A DNA stretch of 64,000 nt, from positions 744,001 to 808,000 of the forward strand of contig JBQJBP010000001.1 of the NCBI GenBank assembly GCA_052078155.1. The letters run 5' to 3'. Shown here one piece after another: positions 44,842 to 53,475 of the stretch; within the stretch, counting starts at the first letter, position 1; every line of letters starts with the position of its first letter. Origin of the DNA: CAXBMB01 sp052078155. GTDB taxonomy: Bacteria; Pseudomonadota; Alphaproteobacteria; Kiloniellales; DSM-21159. The position numbers were made by a program, and so were the translations under genes. The notes beneath the pieces are model-generated. The model was not told the DNA's origin. It made no database searches and saw only the letters and a list, made by a program, of their open reading frames with translations.

Positions 44842-44882
44842 CCGCGACCCGTCCTGTATAGAAGCATCTGCCAGAATGCAGG

Positions 44883-44918
44883 CAAAAAAAGGCCCCGCCA
44901 GTTTGACGGGGCCTTCTT
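44883..44918. terminator. Bidirectional terminator between doeB and the binding-protein gene
   Basis: A stem AAGGCCCCG / CGGGGCCTT with a 9-nt loop. The - strand side runs into seven T; the + strand side has CTTCTTGC. The two flanking genes converge here. Confidence 0.85.
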
Positions 44919-44943
44919 GCTGGTCGATCTAACCGGCTGCTCG

Positions 44944-45795
44944 TTACTCAGGCAAAGCGCCGATGATGTAAAGTGCTGCCATCAACTCGCTGGGTTTGGC
45001 TGCCGGGCCGAAACTGGCGGAGAAGATCCGGCCGATGTTGGGACTGCGGAACAAACGGCTGACAGCCCGGTCCACAGACAAACGGAAATCATCGTCGCCA
45101 CGCTGCAGCGCAAGGGCATAGGGCTCGTAGCTGAAGTAACGCTTGGAAAGCACCAGACCGGCATCCGCCCCCTGTTGAAGTACCAGGTAGCCCAGAATGG
45201 CACGATCGCCGAAGTAGGCAGAAATCTCACCTTTTTTCAGCTGAGCCATGGCTGTGGAATGGCTGTCCAGTGGCACCACCGTGGCGGAGATGTCCAGGGT
45301 TTTGAGCAGCAGTTCCAGACCTTCCTGGGTGCTGGTGCCGCCGCGCACGCCAATCTTGTTCCCGGTCAGTTCAGTAAAGGAGCTGGGACCCCCGGCGCGG
45401 AAAACCACAGACGCGCCCGTGACAAAAGTCGGTACGGAAAAATCAACCAGCTCACGCCGGCTCAGGCTGGCCGTCGTGGCACCGCACAGCAAATCAATTT
45501 CACCAGACGCAATCGCATCAAAGCGGCTGCTGGGTGTTACGGCTTTGTACTCAATGGTCAGTTCCGACAGGTTCAAGTCGCTCTTGAGACCCAGGGCAAC
45601 GGCCTTGCAGAGGTTCACCGTATAACCGGCATACTCTCCCAGGTCGTTCTTAAAGGAAAAGGGCGCTGCATCATCGCGCACCCCCAGAACGATTTTCCCG
45701 TCGGTCTTGATGCGATCCAGCGTTCCGGCGACAGCGGTTGTCGCACCAGTAGCGGCCAGGACAACGGCCAAAACACCACAGATCTTTCGAATCAT
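44944..45795 (-). CDS. Family 3 extracellular solute-binding protein (amino-acid type)
   Basis: A 283-residue periplasmic binding protein with a signal peptide (residues 1-23, ending AVAG). The mature part has the amino-acid-binding pattern: GKIVLGVRDDAAPFSFKND, GYTVNLCKAVA, SRFDAIASGEIDLLCGATTAS and a GDRAILGYL segment near residue 195. No permease or ATPase is adjacent, so it is an orphan here. The position next to doeAB hints at ectoine or an amino acid but does not show it. GGGGGATAC precedes the ATG. Confidence 0.83.
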   Translation of the reverse strand: MIRKICGVLAVVLAATGATTAVAGTLDRIKTDGKIVLGVRDDAAPFSFKNDLGEYAGYTVNLCKAVALGLKSDLNLSELTIEYKAVTPSSRFDAIASGEIDLLCGATTASLSRRELVDFSVPTFVTGASVVFRAGGPSSFTELTGNKIGVRGGTSTQEGLELLLKTLDISATVVPLDSHSTAMAQLKKGEISAYFGDRAILGYLVLQQGADAGLVLSKRYFSYEPYALALQRGDDDFRLSVDRAVSRLFRSPNIGRIFSASFGPAAKPSELMAALYIIGALPE

Positions 45796-46003
45796 GTATC
45801 CCCCTTCTCCCCAATCAGCGCATCAGGGAGCGATCAATTGAAAAGGGGGGCAGCTTATCGCTTTTTCTAATCAGGGTAAGGGATATTTGTGTAACGGGCG
45901 TGTAAAAACACCCCCACAGCAGCAACACAAAGGCACAGGTCATCGAAACCAAAGGATAGCTTGGTTTCCGACGCACAGATAAAAAAGAGTCTCTTGGGGA
46001 AAA

Positions 46004-46080
46004 TGGGGTGGCCGAGGGGATTTGAACCCCCGACCTCCTGGACCACAACCAGGCGCTCTAACCAACTGAGCTACGGCCAC
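46004..46080 (-). tRNA. tRNA-His (GTG)
   Basis: The - strand reads GTGGCCGTAGCTCAGTTGG at its 5' end. The D-loop, a T-arm with GGTTCAAATCC, and the anticodon GTG (CCTGGTTGTGGTCCAGG) are all present. The 7-bp acceptor stem GTGGCCG/CGGCCAC is perfect. A G at 46081 supplies the G-1 characteristic of tRNA-His, opposite C73, and CCA is encoded in the DNA (46004-46006). Confidence 0.97.
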
Positions 46081-46488
46081 CACCTTGTCCGGCGAACCCT
46101 CTTGAACCCCGTCTTTGCTGGCAGGTTCTCGTCACCGGAGGCCCGCTATTTAGAGGGCCTGCGGACCTTCGTCAAGGACACACTTTCATCCAAATGACTT
46201 TTACTGCTTTTCTTGTTCCAGCCAGTGCCTGACGTTCCGTTGAGTTTTTGAGTGCCAATCCACCACAACTCACCACTCCTGTTGGCTATCAACCCAAAAA
46301 CAACAGCCGGAAACCCCTGTTTTCCGGCCGTCCTACTTCCGTTTGTGACAATAGGTGAAAGCAGACCTGCACAGAGCCGTGGCTTTTTTCTTTTGGGACT
46401 GATGACTGATTGCCGTATTGAACATCTCCGATGATGAGCAGTTGGCAAAGTTAGAGACTCTGCTCTGATCAAGACCAAAGGGAGATAA
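46081..46488. other. Intergenic region with a hairpin
   Basis: About 408 bp from the tRNA to the aminotransferase. It should hold the tRNA promoter. At 46306-46328 is an 8-bp perfect stem GCCGGAAA / TTTCCGGC with a 7-nt loop, followed by TGTTGTTTTT on the - strand. Its position ahead of the tRNA does not suit any known gene end. Confidence 0.4.
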
Positions 46489-47661
46489 ATGATGCTATTG
46501 CCTGCCGCTGCTGCTGACCGCCTGGGAACCGAATCTGCTTTTGAAGTTCTGGCCCGCGCCGGTGAGTTGGAAAAACAGGGCAAGAGCATCATCAATCTGG
46601 GAATCGGTCAGCCGGACTTCGCCACGCCGGACAACATTGTAGAGGCGGCGGTGAAGGCGCTAAGAGACGGTCATCACGGCTATACTCCTGCCAATGGCAT
46701 TGGACCTTTGAGAGAAGCAGTGGCGGCTGACCTTGAAAAGCGTGCTGGCGCGCCGCTGGATCCGGACCGGGTGCTGATTGTCCCCGGCGGTAAAGTGACC
46801 ATGTTCTTTGCCATCACGCTTTTTGGAGAAGCAGGCAGCGAGATCATCTATCCCAACCCCGGCTTCCCAATCTACGAGTCGCTCATTCACTACAGCGGTG
46901 CCACACCGGTTCCCTTGCCGCTGCGAGAGGAAAACGGCTTTGCCTTTTCCGCCGATGAGCTTTTGTCACTGATCACGCCGAAAACCCGCCTGATCATCAT
47001 CAACTCCCCGGCCAACCCGACAGGCGGGGTCACGCCAAAGGCGGAAATGGACAAGCTGGCCACCGGATTGGAAAACCACCCGCAGGTGGCCATTCTCTCC
47101 GATGAAATCTACAGCCGCCTGCTTTATGGCGGGGCAGAACATGCTTCTCTGCTGGCTTACCCTGCCCTCAGAGACCGTACGGTGCTGCTGGATGGCTGGA
47201 GCAAAACCTACGCCATGACGGGCTGGAGGCTGGGATACAGCTATTGGCCCGAGGAAATGGTACAGCGGGCCACCCGCCTGGCCATCAACAGTCACTCCTG
47301 CGTCAATGCCTCGGCCCAATGGGCCGGGATCGAAGCCCTGCAGGGGCCACAAACCGCTGTGGATGAGATGCGGCAGGCCTTTGATGAGCGGCGCAAAGCA
47401 GTGGTCGCTGGCCTGAATGCCCTGCCCGGCGTCTCCTGCGTCGAACCCATGGGCGCGTTCTATGCCTTTCCCAACATTACCCAAACGGGACGAAGCGCCA
47501 AGGAACTGGAAGTGGGTCTGCTGGAAGAGGCAGGTGTGGCAACCATTGCCGGAACCTCCTTTGGGGCAGAAGGAGAAGGCTACATCCGTCTCTCCTACGC
47601 CAATTCACTTGAGAACATCCAGCTGGCCCTGGGTCGCATGGGTGACTACCTGTCCCGATAA
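46489..47661 (+). CDS. Class I/II PLP-dependent aminotransferase
   Basis: A 390-residue aminotransferase of fold type I. It has NLGIGQPDFATPDNI (about 36-50), YTPANGIGPLREAV, NSPANPTGG (about 168-176), ILSDEIYSRLLYGG (about 200) and the PLP lysine in DGWSKTYAMTGWRLGY (Lys about 239), with Arg near residue 366. The acyl or amino donor is not readable; aspartate/alanine-type members share these marks. The start at 46489 has GGGAGATAA; a second ATG follows directly. It is apparently monocistronic. Confidence 0.88.
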   Translation: MMLLPAAAADRLGTESAFEVLARAGELEKQGKSIINLGIGQPDFATPDNIVEAAVKALRDGHHGYTPANGIGPLREAVAADLEKRAGAPLDPDRVLIVPGGKVTMFFAITLFGEAGSEIIYPNPGFPIYESLIHYSGATPVPLPLREENGFAFSADELLSLITPKTRLIIINSPANPTGGVTPKAEMDKLATGLENHPQVAILSDEIYSRLLYGGAEHASLLAYPALRDRTVLLDGWSKTYAMTGWRLGYSYWPEEMVQRATRLAINSHSCVNASAQWAGIEALQGPQTAVDEMRQAFDERRKAVVAGLNALPGVSCVEPMGAFYAFPNITQTGRSAKELEVGLLEEAGVATIAGTSFGAEGEGYIRLSYANSLENIQLALGRMGDYLSR

Positions 47662-48617
47662 GCCATTTGTTGAGTGAGGCCAGAGTCAAAGCGGCTTGAA
47701 TAGACACATAGCAGAGTAAGCAAAGAGGGATAACAAGAGCGGGAACAATACAGCAGGACAAAGAAAGCGGAGGTGTATCGGAAGCGGAAAGCTCTGTTGC
47801 CTACGGCGTTTAGCCCCGCCTTGTTCTGCCCCCTCACCCCAATCAGCCGAAACACGTCGGTTTCAATGAACCCTGAGTGGATTTCCTGTCAAAGCTCTCA
47901 AAAACCTAGTGTTGCCCAGGAACACGTCTGATCTCACCGATTTATCCTCAAGCCCCTCCAGACCTTTGCCCTTATAACCAGGTCTCGCTGACCACCCCTG
48001 AACCGCGCCCCATCCCTTTGCTCATTTTCTGTGCAGCTTCAGTTTTAGCAGGACAGATCAGTCTCTGGTCATGCCGAAAAAAAGAGGCAACCGGTTCAGT
48101 CTCACTTCCCAAAAAAATATATTTATTTCAATTAGTTAAATCGCAAAATTGAGATCTCTTCCGTCGCTGCAATCGGCAGTTCAACATTAGTTCGACAGAG
48201 CCGGGATAGATTATGCTCAAAATTTCGCCATTCCGACCTCCAGCATCCGCCCGAAATCACATTTCAAAACGGGGCAAAAGGTCGATCTGCATATTTTTTA
48301 ATCAGTCCGCCTAAAGAATCAGCACCTCTTTCATCAAAATGCCATGAAATCGGCAAAAATCCCTACGAATTGCGCCCCACCTCGAGTTGGCACGGCTCCT
48401 GCAATCGTCAGGGTGCTCACCCCCGGTTCATGAAACCACAAGACAGGGGCGAGGCAGTGTGCTGGATCGTTCTGTGCTGGATGTCAGGTCTTCCCTCCCT
48501 GTCAGATAAGGAAGCCTGCAAAAAGCGCTGAACCCGAAGGACCACAAGGCAAATTCGACGGCGCCAACAGTTTTTCTGCAGTTGGCAAAGTAACTTTCAA
48601 GGAACCCGGTTAAGGCC
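47662..48617. other. Large intergenic region upstream of glnB
   Basis: About 955 bp. The last 240 bp carry the sigma-54 promoter at 48387-48403 and the glnB leader. AT-rich DNA around 48100-48160 could bend or bind a regulator. At 47690-47710 there is a short stretch resembling the start of the interspersed repeat (AGTCAAAGCGGCTTGAATAGAC), but it does not continue. No acceptable gene was seen. Confidence 0.5.
48387..48403 (+). promoter_or_regulatory. Sigma-54 promoter of glnB-glnA
   Basis: TTGGCACGGCTCCTGCA matches the -24/-12 consensus (TGGCACG-N4-TTGCW) with one mismatch. The GG (48389-48390) and GC (48401-48402) are correctly spaced. It is 214 bp before glnB and fits NtrC-dependent control. 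I did not find a confident NtrC site. Confidence 0.75.
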
Positions 48618-48956
48618 ATGAAAAAAGTCGAAGCAATCATCAAGCCCTTTAAGCTGGATGAGGTTAAGGAAGCCCTTCACGAAGTGGGCATCAAGGGGAT
48701 CACCGTTACCGAAGCCAAGGGCTTTGGTCGACAAAAGGGCCATACAGAACTTTACCGTGGCGCCGAGTACGTCGTGGATTTTCTGCCCAAAGTGAAGGTC
48801 GAAGTGGTTCTGGAAGACAATCTGGTCGAACAGGCCGTTGAAGCCATCCAGCAAACCGCCCGCACGGGCCGTATCGGGGACGGGAAAATCTTCGTCAGCT
48901 CCATTGATGAAGTCATCCGCATCCGCACCGGTGAAACCGGCAGCGACGCCGTTTAA
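48618..48956 (+). CDS. glnB: Nitrogen regulatory protein P-II
   Basis: A 112-residue PII signalling protein that senses 2-oxoglutarate and glutamine status and controls glutamine synthetase adenylylation and NtrB/NtrC. Tyr51, the uridylylation site, is in the T-loop segment RGAEYVVDF. The B-loop TGRIGDGKIFV and the C-terminal ARTGR/IRIRTGE segments are intact. It is followed 129 bp later by glnA. AACCCGGTTAAGGCC precedes the ATG. Confidence 0.97.
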   Translation: MKKVEAIIKPFKLDEVKEALHEVGIKGITVTEAKGFGRQKGHTELYRGAEYVVDFLPKVKVEVVLEDNLVEQAVEAIQQTARTGRIGDGKIFVSSIDEVIRIRTGETGSDAV

Positions 48957-49085
48957 AGAATTCAGGTTTATCAGCCGCCAGATCAGCCCTGCCGCGCAGC
49001 CTGATCTTTCACAAAAGGCGGTCAAATCAACCTGCAAAACTACACATCTCTATCTTTTCTCAACGAGTAGGAACGCGAGAAGATC

Positions 49086-50495
49086 ATGTCCGACGCAAAC
49101 ACAATTCTTCAGATGATCAAGGACAACGACGTCAAATACGTCGATTTCCGTTTCACTGACCCTAAAGGCAAGTGGCAGCACGTCGCCCAGCATGTCGATA
49201 CCGTCGACGAAGAAATGCTGGAAGAAGGCATCATGTTTGACGGTTCCTCCATCGAAGGCTGGAAGGACATCAACGAGTCTGACATGGCTCTGCTGCCGGA
49301 CCTCAGCTCCGCCACCATGGACCCCTTCACCGCACAGCCTCAGCTGATCCTGAACTGTGACGTGCTGGACCCCATCACCGGTCAGCCTTACAACCGCTGC
49401 CCCCGTGGCACCTCCAAAAAAGCTCTGGCATACATGGCTTCTGCTGGTATCGGTGACACCGCTGTCTTCGGTCCTGAAGCTGAGTTCTTTGTCTTCGACA
49501 ACGTCCAGTTCAACACCGACCCGCACAACACATTCTTCAAGTTCGACAGCGAAGAAGGCCCATACAACTCCGGTTCCAAACTGGAAAACGGCAACATGGG
49601 TCACCGCCCGAAAGTCAAAGGCGGCTACTTCCCGGTTCCCCCCGTTGATTCCGGCACCGACCTGCGCGCCGAAATGGTTTCCGTGATGAAGGAAATGGGC
49701 GTCACCGTTGAGAAACACCACCACGAAGTGGCTCCTTCTCAGCATGAACTCGGCATCAAGTTCGACACCCTGGTGAAAACCGCCGATAACATGCAGATCT
49801 ACAAGTACGTGGTACACAATGTGGCCCATGCTTACGGCTGCACGGCCACCTTCATGCCAAAGCCCGTTTTCGGTGACAACGGTTCCGGTATGCACGTTCA
49901 CCAGTCCATCTGGAAAGAAGGCAACCCGATCTTCGCAGGCGAAGGCTATGCCGGCCTCAGCGAAACTGCCCTCTACTACATCGGTGGCATCATCAAGCAT
50001 GCCAAAGCACTGAACGCCTTCACCAACCCTTCCACCAACAGCTACAAGCGTCTGGTGCCCGGTTATGAAGCCCCTGTTCTGCTGGCTTACTCCGCCCGCA
50101 ACCGCTCTGCCTCCTGCCGTATTCCTTTCGGCGCAGGCCCCAAAGCCAAGCGTGTGGAAGTGCGTTTCCCCGATGCAACCGCCAACCCTTACCTGGCCTT
50201 CTCCGCCATGTTGATGGCTGGCCTGGACGGCATCAAAAACAAGATCCATCCTGGCGATGCCATGGACAAGAACCTTTACGATCTGCCGCCTGAAGAACTG
50301 AAAGAAGTTCCGACCGTTGCTGGGTCCCTGCGCGAAGCTCTGGAAGCTCTGGAAGCCGATCACGACTTCCTGCTGGCCGGTGACGTCTTCGACAAGGATC
50401 AGATCGAAGGCTACCTGGCTCTCAAATGGGAAGAAGTCTACGCCCTGGATCTGGCTCCGCACCCGATCGAATTCGAGATGTACTACTCCGCTTAA
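49086..50495 (+). CDS. glnA: Glutamine synthetase type I
   Basis: A 469-residue glutamine synthetase. It joins ammonia to glutamate using ATP in the dodecameric GSI-beta form. Visible marks are MFDGSSIEGW (about 50-59), GPEAEFFVFD (metal ligands), KHHHEVAPSQHELG, the ATP-binding GDNGSGMHVHQS, NPSTNSYKRLVPG, and NRSASCRIP. The adenylylation tyrosine is Tyr398 in DKNLYDLPPEE. Encoded 129 bp after glnB behind the sigma-54 promoter; terminated at 50540-50577. Confidence 0.98.
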   Translation: MSDANTILQMIKDNDVKYVDFRFTDPKGKWQHVAQHVDTVDEEMLEEGIMFDGSSIEGWKDINESDMALLPDLSSATMDPFTAQPQLILNCDVLDPITGQPYNRCPRGTSKKALAYMASAGIGDTAVFGPEAEFFVFDNVQFNTDPHNTFFKFDSEEGPYNSGSKLENGNMGHRPKVKGGYFPVPPVDSGTDLRAEMVSVMKEMGVTVEKHHHEVAPSQHELGIKFDTLVKTADNMQIYKYVVHNVAHAYGCTATFMPKPVFGDNGSGMHVHQSIWKEGNPIFAGEGYAGLSETALYYIGGIIKHAKALNAFTNPSTNSYKRLVPGYEAPVLLAYSARNRSASCRIPFGAGPKAKRVEVRFPDATANPYLAFSAMLMAGLDGIKNKIHPGDAMDKNLYDLPPEELKEVPTVAGSLREALEALEADHDFLLAGDVFDKDQIEGYLALKWEEVYALDLAPHPIEFEMYYSA

Positions 50496-50539
50496 GGCTA
50501 TCCGGACCCAATCGGGTCCAGTCAGCACCAAAGCAATAA

Positions 50540-50577
50540 AAAGAGCGGGTTGCAGAAATGCAGCCCGCTTTTTCTTT
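50540..50577 (+). terminator. Terminator of glnB-glnA
   Basis: A perfect 11-bp stem AGCGGGTTGCA / TGCAGCCCGCT is followed by TTTTCTTTT. Confidence 0.85.
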
Positions 50578-50752
50578 TGCCTGCCCGCACGAGAGCCGTA
50601 TGGCTGCACACGGACCCACATTGTGATGAAACCTAAGGCGTAACGCTCTCTTCCGTGGTTAAGTGGATGAGTTGTGGTTTCTTTGATGCGCAGAGTCTTT
50701 CAGGTCAAACAGATCCTGCTCTGACCGCATGCATTCAGGCCGTAAAGCAAGA

Positions 50753-51253
50753 TCAGCGGTTAGCGCGCAAGGGCACCTGCTGCGTTTTCTCACTCCAGCC
50801 ATGGGGCAAGGCACCTGCCCGTACAGTGACCTCGCTCAGATCCAATGGGATCGCGACCCCATTTAGGGAACGGGTAAAGGGCTGCTCGTTCACATGAGGA
50901 TGGTAGAGCACCCTTTCCCCCAGAATGTTCCCCTGCCCGTCCAGCACCTGCCAGATGTTGGCGTAGTGGTTCCAGCCCTCATCGTCGTGACGCAGGGTTA
51001 CGTGGAAGTCCCAGCGATCGCTCAGACCGGGAACCGCTTTGACAGCCACGATTTCCACCTCACCAGCCAAGGCCGTCGGGGTAGCAGAAACGAGCGCCAA
51101 GGCGGCCAACAATCCGAACCCGATTGTCGCCAAGGCGGGTTTAAACCGAGACCGACAAACGGAAGGCAAAATCTGCTTGCGTTGCCGACGGGGCGCTCCC
51201 TCTGCAGGTTTCATAGGAGAAGAGCGCAAAGAAAAAGGCAGGTGACGTTTCAT
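50753..51253 (-). CDS. Conserved-looking periplasmic protein of unknown function
   Basis: A 166-residue protein. After a basic N-terminus (residues 1-45, rich in Arg/Pro) comes a hydrophobic signal segment (about 40-62, ending TALAGEVE). The mature 100 residues look like a beta-sandwich, with HVTLRHDDEGWNHYANIWQVLD split by no Cys. I do not recognise the family. It is 76 bp after motA on the same strand and may be cotranscribed. The ATG at 51253 has GGCAGG upstream; the frame is open to 51466 across the motA end. Confidence 0.62.
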   Translation of the reverse strand: MKRHLPFSLRSSPMKPAEGAPRRQRKQILPSVCRSRFKPALATIGFGLLAALALVSATPTALAGEVEIVAVKAVPGLSDRWDFHVTLRHDDEGWNHYANIWQVLDGQGNILGERVLYHPHVNEQPFTRSLNGVAIPLDLSEVTVRAGALPHGWSEKTQQVPLRANR

Positions 51254-51329
51254 GCCGTCAACCTGCCTTTGATCATTCTGTCGCGCCAGACACAAATCCG
51301 TGACGCGGTCTATAGCTAGTGGCCGGGCG

Positions 51330-52199
51330 TTAAGCTGCTTCCGGCATGTTGTTGATGGCTTCTTCCAGATCGTAGAAGCTGGGCTGCATGTTTGTGGGCA
51401 CGTTGCCCCGACCGATTTCAACGGAAACCTGGGCGGCATGACCGTGCAGATGGGCCACCAGAACATCGCGGATCACCAACATGAACTGGGCGTCTGTCGC
51501 CTGAACCTGCCCGAAGCGCTGGCCAAAGGGACCGACCAGGCCATAGGCCAGGAACACGCCAAGGAAGGTCCCGACCAGGGCGCCGCCGATCATGTTCCCG
51601 AGGATTTCCACGGGCTGATCAATGGCGGACATGGTTTTCACAATCCCCAGAACAGCGGCCACAATCCCAAGCGCCGGCAGGCCATCGGCCATGTTGGACA
51701 GCACGCCGTGGGCCTGCTCTTCCTCATGGTGGTGCTTTTCGATCTGACGCTCCAGATAATCTTCCACCTGATGGGGATCATCCAGGTTCATGGTCACCAT
51801 GCGCAGCGTATCGCAGATCAGATGGACCACATGATGGTCTCCCTGGATCTTCTCAAACTGGGAAAAGATGCTGCTTTCCTCGGGGTTTTCGATATGAGGC
51901 TCAAGCCCAACAACCCCTTTGGATTTCATGGTTTTGGTCAGCATGTACATCAGGCAGAGAATGTCCTGATAGTCGTCCTTGTTCCATTTCGGACCTTTGA
52001 CGGCACGCCCAAAACCAGCCAGACCGGCTTTCACTGCGTCCATGCCATTACCGATCAGCATGGCCCCGACAGCGGCACCACCGATCATCATCATTTCAAA
52101 AGGCAAGGCATAGATGATAACCGCCATGCTGCCCCCAGCGGCCAGATAGCCGCCAAAGACCATAGCGAAAACAATTACAACGCCACCTATCGCGAGCAT
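51330..52199 (-). CDS. motA: Flagellar motor stator protein MotA
   Basis: A 289-residue inner-membrane protein that forms the proton channel of the flagellar motor with MotB. TM1 and TM2 are at residues 1-22 and 28-50 (FEMMMIGGAAVGAMLI). A large cytoplasmic loop carries the rotor-contact Arg/Glu residues. TM3-TM4 are about 165-225, with the conserved Pro in DGLPALGIVAAVLGIV and AYGLVGPFG. No motB lies next to it, which is unusual. AGGA precedes the ATG at 52199; the frame stays open to 52316. Confidence 0.9.
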   Translation of the reverse strand: MLAIGGVVIVFAMVFGGYLAAGGSMAVIIYALPFEMMMIGGAAVGAMLIGNGMDAVKAGLAGFGRAVKGPKWNKDDYQDILCLMYMLTKTMKSKGVVGLEPHIENPEESSIFSQFEKIQGDHHVVHLICDTLRMVTMNLDDPHQVEDYLERQIEKHHHEEEQAHGVLSNMADGLPALGIVAAVLGIVKTMSAIDQPVEILGNMIGGALVGTFLGVFLAYGLVGPFGQRFGQVQATDAQFMLVIRDVLVAHLHGHAAQVSVEIGRGNVPTNMQPSFYDLEEAINNMPEAA

Positions 52200-52490
52200 G
52201 GGCAATCCTGTCCATTTCGTCTCAAAAGGACCTGCATGGTCCCGTTCCAGCGTCATACTGCGTGGTGAATGGTAAATTTTTGCTGAATCCTGGCCATTAC
52301 TCGGAAGACGCATCATTCCAGAAAAGCCGATAAGCCTTTGATTTCCACACTTTTTACATAGTGTTTGTGGGAATAGTGGGTGCGAAGGAAGCGGATTTAT
52401 GGTTAGAAATTGCGATTACGCGCCTTAAGAACTCTGCCTGTCGGGACCCAGACTGGTGATGAGCCTTTGGCAGCCCCTGCCCCCCACTGG

Positions 52491-53360
52491 TTAGTGGGGG
52501 TTTCGCGCGGTGATGACCCAGGACGAGGACCGCATGACAATGCCATCGGCTTCCACTTTCTGGCTGCTGATGGCCTCTGCCAGGGCCGCTTCAATTTCCG
52601 ACCTCTTGTCTTCCGCTTCCTGACCGGCTTCGCGGAACACTTCGCCTGCCGGGCCAATGGAAAGCTGAAAATCAATGGCATCCTGGATGGAGTGCCCGAC
52701 CAGAACCGGCGCATCCACGCGCTCAAACTCAATGTCCTCGAAACCCGCCGAAGTCATCATGCCGGCAACCATCTCTTCATTGGCCATGGAAAAGGGACCC
52801 GGGCCGCAGGAACGACCATCCACGCCCGGAGGCGGCAAAAAGCCCAGCACCACCTCCTTGGCCATGCTCAGCCAGGGATTGTCGTAGGGACTGCGCCAGA
52901 CGATGTGGGTCATGGTGCCGCCGGGTTTCAAGGCAGAGCGCATGTTGCGCAAAGCCACCACGGGATTGGAAAAGAACATGGTGCCAAAACGGGAGAAGAC
53001 AAAGTCGTACTCCGGCTCAAAGGGCATAATCAGAACGTCACCGTTCCTGAATTCCAGATTGCCGAGACCCTCTTCTTCAGCGGCCTGACGCCCGAAATCC
53101 ATAAAGGCGTCGCAGCAATCAACACCAACCACCCGCCCGCGCGGTCCGACCCGATGGGCCAGTTTCAGAGCCGTATCGCCAAAGCCGCAGCCGACATCCA
53201 GAACGCTGTCCCCCTCCCTGACCGTCAGATTGGGAAAGATCGCTTCGCTGTGATGGGTCAGGCCGCCCACCAGAATGTGCTTAAAACGGATAAACTTGGG
53301 AACCAGGATGTCGTTCCAGAACTCGACAAACTCCGCATCCCCAACCTGTTCGCTGGCCAT
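52491..53360 (-). CDS. Class I SAM-dependent methyltransferase
   Basis: A 289-residue methyltransferase of the UbiE/COQ5-like type. Motif I is LDVGCGFGD (about residues 54-62), the acidic end of strand 2 is VVGVDCC (about 77-83), and motif IV-like is DFVFSRFGTMFF (about 118). GGTMTHIVWR follows. The substrate is unknown. It stands alone on the - strand between motA and the hydrolase-OsmC gene. Confidence 0.82.
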   Translation of the reverse strand: MASEQVGDAEFVEFWNDILVPKFIRFKHILVGGLTHHSEAIFPNLTVREGDSVLDVGCGFGDTALKLAHRVGPRGRVVGVDCCDAFMDFGRQAAEEEGLGNLEFRNGDVLIMPFEPEYDFVFSRFGTMFFSNPVVALRNMRSALKPGGTMTHIVWRSPYDNPWLSMAKEVVLGFLPPPGVDGRSCGPGPFSMANEEMVAGMMTSAGFEDIEFERVDAPVLVGHSIQDAIDFQLSIGPAGEVFREAGQEAEDKRSEIEAALAEAISSQKVEADGIVMRSSSWVITARNPH

Positions 53361-53475
53361 GACAGGACCCCGCTGTTTTTGATCAGGAGGTAACGCCTGC
53401 CACTTTATCCCATTTCCATCGAAATATCACGAATGCCCTGATTTTCTGTCATTGGCTGTCCCGTCTCAGCCGTCT

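Noticed and set aside
46146..46595. 149-codon - strand frame across the aminotransferase start
   Set aside because: It is antisense to the supported aminotransferase N-terminus and has no family features.
47687..47712. Possible fourth copy of the interspersed repeat
   Set aside because: Only the first 20 or so bases resemble the repeat; the central TTAGAGGATGA block is absent.
49050..50621. 523-codon open frame on the - strand opposite glnA
   Set aside because: Antisense of glutamine synthetase, with no recognisable family and composition of a shadow frame.
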